From: Streptomyces sp. NBC_01198
GTDB lineage: Bacteria; Actinomycetota; Actinomycetes; Streptomycetales; Streptomycetaceae
DNA: 64,000 nt
Assembly: GCF_036010485.1 (NCBI RefSeq)
Contig: NZ_CP108568.1
Coordinates: 7,387,001-7,451,000 of the forward strand
Direction of reading: 5' to 3'
Positions within the stretch are counted from its first letter, which is position 1; the number at the start of each line of letters is the position of its first letter. The position numbers and the translations under genes are program-made. Positions 60,744 to 64,000 of this stretch are shown in pieces. Under the pieces are notes generated by a model. That model had not been told where the DNA came from and did not search any database. It was given only the letters and a program-made list of their open reading frames with translations.

Positions 60744-60774
60744 TTGCCTTGAAGCGCACTTCAGCTCCTAGCCT
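60744..60774 (+). promoter_or_regulatory. MerR-type promoter of the SDR gene
   Basis: TTGCCT (60744-60749) and TAGCCT (60769-60774) are 19 nt apart, the over-long spacing used by MerR-family activators, and the palindrome TGAAG-N4-CTTCA (60750-60763) lies within the spacer. TAGCCT ends exactly 7 nt before the ATG at 60782, so the transcript should be leaderless. Confidence 0.65.
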
Positions 60775-60781
60775 CGACGCC

Positions 60782-61750
60782 ATGACTACGCCACAGACGC
60801 CACAGAGACCGATCGGCTCCGGCTTCGGTGCCAAGAGCACCGCCGACGACGTGCTGCGCGGCATCGACCTGACCGGAAAGCTCGCGCTCGTCACGGGTGG
60901 CTACTCCGGCATAGGTCTTGAGGCCACCCGGGCTCTGGCCAAGGCAGGCGCCCACGTCGTGGTGCCGGCCCGTCGCCCGGAGACCGCCACCGAGGCGCTG
61001 GCGGGTATCGAGGGCGTGGAGGTGGACCGGCTCGACCTGGCCGACCTCGACAGCGTCCGCGACTTCGCCGACCGCTTCCTCGCCACCGGCCGCGGCATCG
61101 ACATCGTGATCAACAGCGCCGCGGTCATGGCCTGCCCGGAGACCCGGGTCGGTCCGGGCTGGGAAGCCCAGTTCGCCACCAACCACCTGGGCCACTACGC
61201 CCTGGTCAACCGGCTCTGGCCGGCGATCAAGCCGGGCGCGCGGGTGGTGGCGGTCTCCTCCGGCGGCCACCACAACTCGCCGATCCGCTGGGACGACATC
61301 CACTTCGGCCACGGCTATGACAAGTTGGAGGCCTACGGCCAGGCCAAGACCGCCAACGTGCTCTTCGCCCGGCAGCTCGACACGCTCGGCCGCGGCCGGG
61401 GTGTCCGCGCCTTCTCGCTGCACCCGGGCAGCATCCTCACCCCGCTGCAGCGGCACCTGCCCAAGGCCGAGATGGTGGAGCGCGGCTGGATCGACGAGGA
61501 CGGCAGGCCGCTGAACCCGCCCGGCTTCAAGTCCACCCAGGAGGGCGCGGCGACCCAGGTCTGGGCGGCGACCTCGCCCGCGCTCGACGGGCTGGGCGGG
61601 GTGTACCTGGAGGACTGCGAGGTCGCCGAGCCCGCACCGGCCAACGCCGCTCGCCGCGGCGTGCGCGACTACGCGATCGACCCTGACCAGGCTGCCCGGC
61701 TCTGGGCGCTGTCGGCCGAGCTCACCGGCGTCGACGCCTTCGCGGCCTGA
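60782..61750 (+). CDS. Short-chain dehydrogenase/reductase
   Basis: 322 residues, retinol-dehydrogenase-like SDR. TGxxxGIG is VTGGYSGIGLEATRALAKAG, NNAG is INSAAVM, and the catalytic set is VVAVSSGGHH and YGQAKTANVLFARQL (YxxxK). It oxidises or reduces a hydrophobic alcohol or ketone with NAD(P). An upstream in-frame TTG at 60749 falls inside the promoter, so the ATG at 60782 is preferred. Followed by 20-bp tandem repeats. Confidence 0.9.
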   Translation: MTTPQTPQRPIGSGFGAKSTADDVLRGIDLTGKLALVTGGYSGIGLEATRALAKAGAHVVVPARRPETATEALAGIEGVEVDRLDLADLDSVRDFADRFLATGRGIDIVINSAAVMACPETRVGPGWEAQFATNHLGHYALVNRLWPAIKPGARVVAVSSGGHHNSPIRWDDIHFGHGYDKLEAYGQAKTANVLFARQLDTLGRGRGVRAFSLHPGSILTPLQRHLPKAEMVERGWIDEDGRPLNPPGFKSTQEGAATQVWAATSPALDGLGGVYLEDCEVAEPAPANAARRGVRDYAIDPDQAARLWALSAELTGVDAFAA

Positions 61751-61770
61751 GGCACCGGGTGGGCCCCGGG

Positions 61771-61850
61771 CCGCACCGGAACCGTCCGCACCTGTCCTGG
61801 ACCGTCCGCACCTGTCCTGGACCGTCCGCACCGGCCCGGAACCGTCCGCC
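61771..61850. repeat. Four 20-bp tandem repeats
   Basis: The unit ACCGTCCGCA-CCTGTCCTGG begins at 61781, 61801, 61821 and 61841 with exact 20-bp spacing; the second half varies in the outer copies (CCGGCCCGGA). The 290-bp gap 61751-62040 holds nothing else I can support apart from a short open segment before the transporter gene. Confidence 0.8.
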
Positions 61851-62040
61851 CCGGGGCTCAGGCCCGGGGCGCTGGCGCGATCGGGTGAAGGGCGCGCCAG
61901 TCGGCCCGGCCGGTGGCCGGTGCGGTGGCCCGCACGACGGATGCTGGGGCGGACAGCCGTCCGCGCCCGGCCGCGGACCCTCTTCCGCCCGATCCGTGCC
62001 GCGCACCGGGCCATGACGCCACCGGAGGCCGACCCTGCTG

Positions 62041-62898
62041 GTGCTCTGCGTGATCTTCGCGCTCCTCGGGGCCGCGAGCAACGCCGCCGGGACGGTGCTG
62101 CAGCGCAAGGCCGCGCTGTCGGTGCCGGCCCAGGACGCGCTCAAGCCGCGGCTGATGGTGGACATGGTCAGGCAGCCGGTATGGCTGCTGGGCATCTGCG
62201 GAGTGGTCGGGGCGGCGCTCTTCCAGGCACTCGCGCTGGTGGAGGGGCCGCTGGCGCTGGCGCAGCCGGTCTTCATCCTCGAACTGCCCTTCGCGCTGCT
62301 GATCGCCATCCCGGTACTGCACCGCACCCTGCCCGCGTCGGGCTGGATCTCGGTCGGCTGCATGGTCGCGGGTCTGGTGGTGGCGCTGGCCAGTGCCGCG
62401 CCGGACGGGGGGACGGACCAGGCGCCGATGACCCGCTGGATTCCCGCGGTGGCGCTGTGCGCGGGGGGCACCGTCTTCACGGTCGCCGCGGCCAGGCACC
62501 GCCCGTCGGGTGCCACCCGGGCGGCACTGCTCGGCACCGGGGCCGCGATCTCCAACGCGCTGACCGCCGCCCTGATCAAGTCGGCCGCCAACACCTTCTC
62601 CGCCAGCGGCTTCGACGCCTTCCTGACCGCCTGGCAGACCTACGGCTTCGCCGTGTGCGGGGTGACGGCGGTCTTCCTGCTGGAGAACGCGCTGCAGGCC
62701 GGTTCCATCGCGGCCTCCCAGCCCGCCCTGACCCTCGGTGACGCGACCGTCAGCCTGCTGCTCGGGGTGCTGGTCTACTCCGAGCACATCCGCGTCGGCT
62801 GGTGGATCGTGCCGGAGCTGGCCGGGATCGCGCTGATCATCGCCGGCACCGTGCACCTGTCCCGGGCGGTGCCGCTGATCGCCGAGCTGGGCACCTGA
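62041..62898 (+). CDS. DMT-superfamily (EamA-like) membrane transporter
   Basis: 285 residues with about nine or ten membrane segments. FALLGAASNAAGTVLQRKAA at the N-terminus, EGPLALAQPVFILELPFALL at the repeat junction and GDATVSLLLGVLVYSEHIRV near the end fit the drug/metabolite transporter group of 'DMT family' proteins in streptomycetes. Starts GTG; GGAGG lies 12-15 nt upstream, a little far. Substrate unknown. Confidence 0.85.
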   Translation: MLCVIFALLGAASNAAGTVLQRKAALSVPAQDALKPRLMVDMVRQPVWLLGICGVVGAALFQALALVEGPLALAQPVFILELPFALLIAIPVLHRTLPASGWISVGCMVAGLVVALASAAPDGGTDQAPMTRWIPAVALCAGGTVFTVAAARHRPSGATRAALLGTGAAISNALTAALIKSAANTFSASGFDAFLTAWQTYGFAVCGVTAVFLLENALQAGSIAASQPALTLGDATVSLLLGVLVYSEHIRVGWWIVPELAGIALIIAGTVHLSRAVPLIAELGT

Positions 62899-62903
62899 GC
62901 GGA

Positions 62904-62938
62904 CGGCCGGCGCCCCCGTGGGGGTGGGGCGCCGGCCG
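62904..62938. terminator. Bidirectional terminator
   Basis: A perfect 13-bp stem (62904-62916 with 62926-62938) and 9-nt loop between the convergent transporter and chimeric genes. Confidence 0.8.
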
Positions 62939-62954
62939 CCGGTGCGAGGGGCGG

Positions 62955-63950
62955 TCAGGGTGTGGCGACGGTGATGTTCGTCAGGCCCTTCCCGCCGGTC
63001 GAGGTGTTGGAGGCGTGGACGACGTTGGGGCTGCTGCCGCCGCACTTGCTCTTGCTGTTGTTGGTGACGTTGATGCCGTAGCCGTCCGAGGCGGTGACGG
63101 TGAACTTGTTGCCGGAGAAGGTGTTGCCGCAGCCGTAGGGGGACTGGGCGGTGTGCGTCTGGAAGCCGTCCAGGTAGGGGTCGGTCACGGTGTTGCCGTC
63201 GATCCGGTAGCCGTCGCCCTTGGCGTCGATGGCGGAATCCGCGGAGTTCTGGTTCTGCTCTCCGCTGCCGTTGAAGGTGTTGCCCGAGACGACGCCGTAG
63301 TCCGGCTGGTTCTGGCCGGCGTCGTGCACGAAGGAGTTCCTGATCACCCCGTCGGCGCTGCCCTTGCGGAAGTGCACCCCCTCGTCGCCGATGTTGCGGA
63401 CCTCGACGCCGTCCACCGTGACGTGCGGTGAGGCGTCGAGGACGATGCCCTTGGCGGCGGTGTCCACAGTGAAGCCGGTCAGGTGCCAGTACGGCGCCCC
63501 GTTCAGCCACAGGCCGTACCCGACCCCGCCGGTCGGGCAGGCGACGGGCCGGGCGACTTTCCGGAGAACCGCCAGGAGATCGTCGTCCGTCATCTCGTCC
63601 CCGTCCTCGGACCGGAGCCGCGTGGTCCAGCGACTGGCAAGCTCTTCCAATTCGGCGAGGCTCGCGTCGGCCAGCGCACGAGTCAGCCGCTTCGGCAGAG
63701 CGAGCACCTCAACGCCATCGTTCAAGGGAGGAACGACCCACTCAGGCCAAGGCCGCCACGCATACAGCCGCTCAGATGACGGGGCCTCGGCCGAGGGCTC
63801 CTCGAAGTACATGTCCCACTCGGCAATGACCGTGTCCGGATCTATGAAGTGGCACCTGGCGGGCTCGAAGGCGGCACCGGGTCCCCGCAGCCGCGCAGCC
63901 GCCGCAGCCTCGTCGTCGGCGGCGAGGAAGAACAGGACGTCACGGGCCAT
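62955..63950 (-). CDS. Chimeric ORF: hypothetical cytoplasmic protein joined to a beta-helix protein tail
   Basis: 331 codons in one open frame. Residues 1 to about 136 are an acidic cytoplasmic protein (MARDVLFFLAADDEAAAAAR, then FEPARCHFIDPDTVIAEWDM) ending DEMTDDDLLAVLRKVARP. From about residue 138 the sequence abruptly becomes the second half of a secreted right-handed beta-helix protein: YGLWLNGAPYWHLTGFTVDT, the VEVRNIGDEGVHFRKGSADG turn, and a C-terminal CGNTFSGNKFTVTASDGYGI segment. The beta-helix part has lost its signal peptide and first turns; the cytoplasmic part seems to lack its own end. It therefore looks like the product of a deletion or recombination near 63540 (or an assembly join). 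The product is unlikely to be exported. Confidence 0.6.
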   Translation of the reverse strand: MARDVLFFLAADDEAAAAARLRGPGAAFEPARCHFIDPDTVIAEWDMYFEEPSAEAPSSERLYAWRPWPEWVVPPLNDGVEVLALPKRLTRALADASLAELEELASRWTTRLRSEDGDEMTDDDLLAVLRKVARPVACPTGGVGYGLWLNGAPYWHLTGFTVDTAAKGIVLDASPHVTVDGVEVRNIGDEGVHFRKGSADGVIRNSFVHDAGQNQPDYGVVSGNTFNGSGEQNQNSADSAIDAKGDGYRIDGNTVTDPYLDGFQTHTAQSPYGCGNTFSGNKFTVTASDGYGINVTNNSKSKCGGSSPNVVHASNTSTGGKGLTNITVATP

Positions 63951-64000
63951 CCCAGCATGATCGCAGCCCGGCGAACCGACGCGGCCAGTGACAGCTATCT

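Noticed and set aside
61771-61850. Tandem repeats considered as a CRISPR array
   Set aside because: The units abut with no unique spacers, there are only four, and no cas gene is in the window.

Overview
The window is very GC-rich, densely coding actinobacterial DNA of Streptomycetaceae type (Streptomyces, Kitasatospora, Actinacidiphila or a close relative; the genus cannot be fixed from this alone). The evidence is a complete whiE-type spore-pigment polyketide cluster, a DUF397/XRE pair, a SAV2177-type methyltransferase, a class F sortase, stand-alone Ku and LigD-polymerase genes, many GTG starts with 4-bp stop/start overlaps, and TANNNT boxes about 7 nt before start codons (leaderless transcripts). 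I saw no rRNA, tRNA, CRISPR array, transposase or phage gene. The two window edges cut or abut genes.

Layout. (1) 1-5.6 kb, minus strand: a sulfur-type locus. An amino-acid ABC transporter (permease, ATPase, lipoprotein), a GNAT acetyltransferase, an MDR oxidoreductase and the start of a flavin monooxygenase. Two tiny leader peptides ending in HIDLARVAGALCC and HVDVLRVSAALCRR precede the transporter and the monooxygenase; they look like cysteine-sensing attenuators. (2) 5.7-11.8 kb: TetR/MFS efflux pair, divergent ku and ligD-polymerase (end joining), a DinB-like protein and a ROK regulator. (3) 11.9-25 kb: GH36 alpha-galactosidase, M20 peptidase, DUF397/XRE pair, methyltransferase, a gutted GH2 gene behind twin LacI-type operators, a Tat-exported beta-helix protein behind another operator pair, TetR/SDR pair, DeoR, SRPBCC and AraC genes. 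(4) 26-32 kb: an expansin-like CBM2 protein with a perfect CebR box, a secreted beta-helix protein, an O-methyltransferase, and a sortase F with a probable surface substrate.

(5) 32.1-39.8 kb: the spore-pigment cluster in the whiE order, ORFI to ORFVII on minus and ORFVIII divergent. ORFVIII carries an unusual low-complexity insert of about 97 residues. (6) 39.9-46.5 kb: a bxlEFGA-like xylo-oligosaccharide importer and GH3 beta-xylosidase with a divergent LacI repressor and palindromic CGAA/TTCG operators. (7) 46.6-56.4 kb: SpoIIE-type phosphatase, two tandem ferritin-like exported proteins, O6-methylguanine methyltransferase, a LuxR-type two-component system and a divergent three-gene ABC exporter whose first permease carries a large extracytoplasmic insert. 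(8) 56.4-60.6 kb: an apparent four-gene operon of a receiver/thioredoxin-reductase-like fusion without redox cysteines, a cNMP-domain histidine kinase, a UBP-type zinc finger and a GPP34 protein. (9) 60.7-64 kb: SDR with a MerR-like promoter, 20-bp tandem repeats, a DMT transporter, and a chimeric ORF joining a cytoplasmic protein to the tail of a beta-helix protein.

How it fits together: the carbohydrate genes (alpha-galactosidase, expansin/CBM2, beta-xylosidase/transporter, beta-helix proteins), each under its own visible operator, suggest a saprophyte that degrades plant cell walls. The pigment, Ku/LigPol and ferritin-like genes fit sporulation and stress survival. All functional names are inferred from motifs read by eye; no database search was run.
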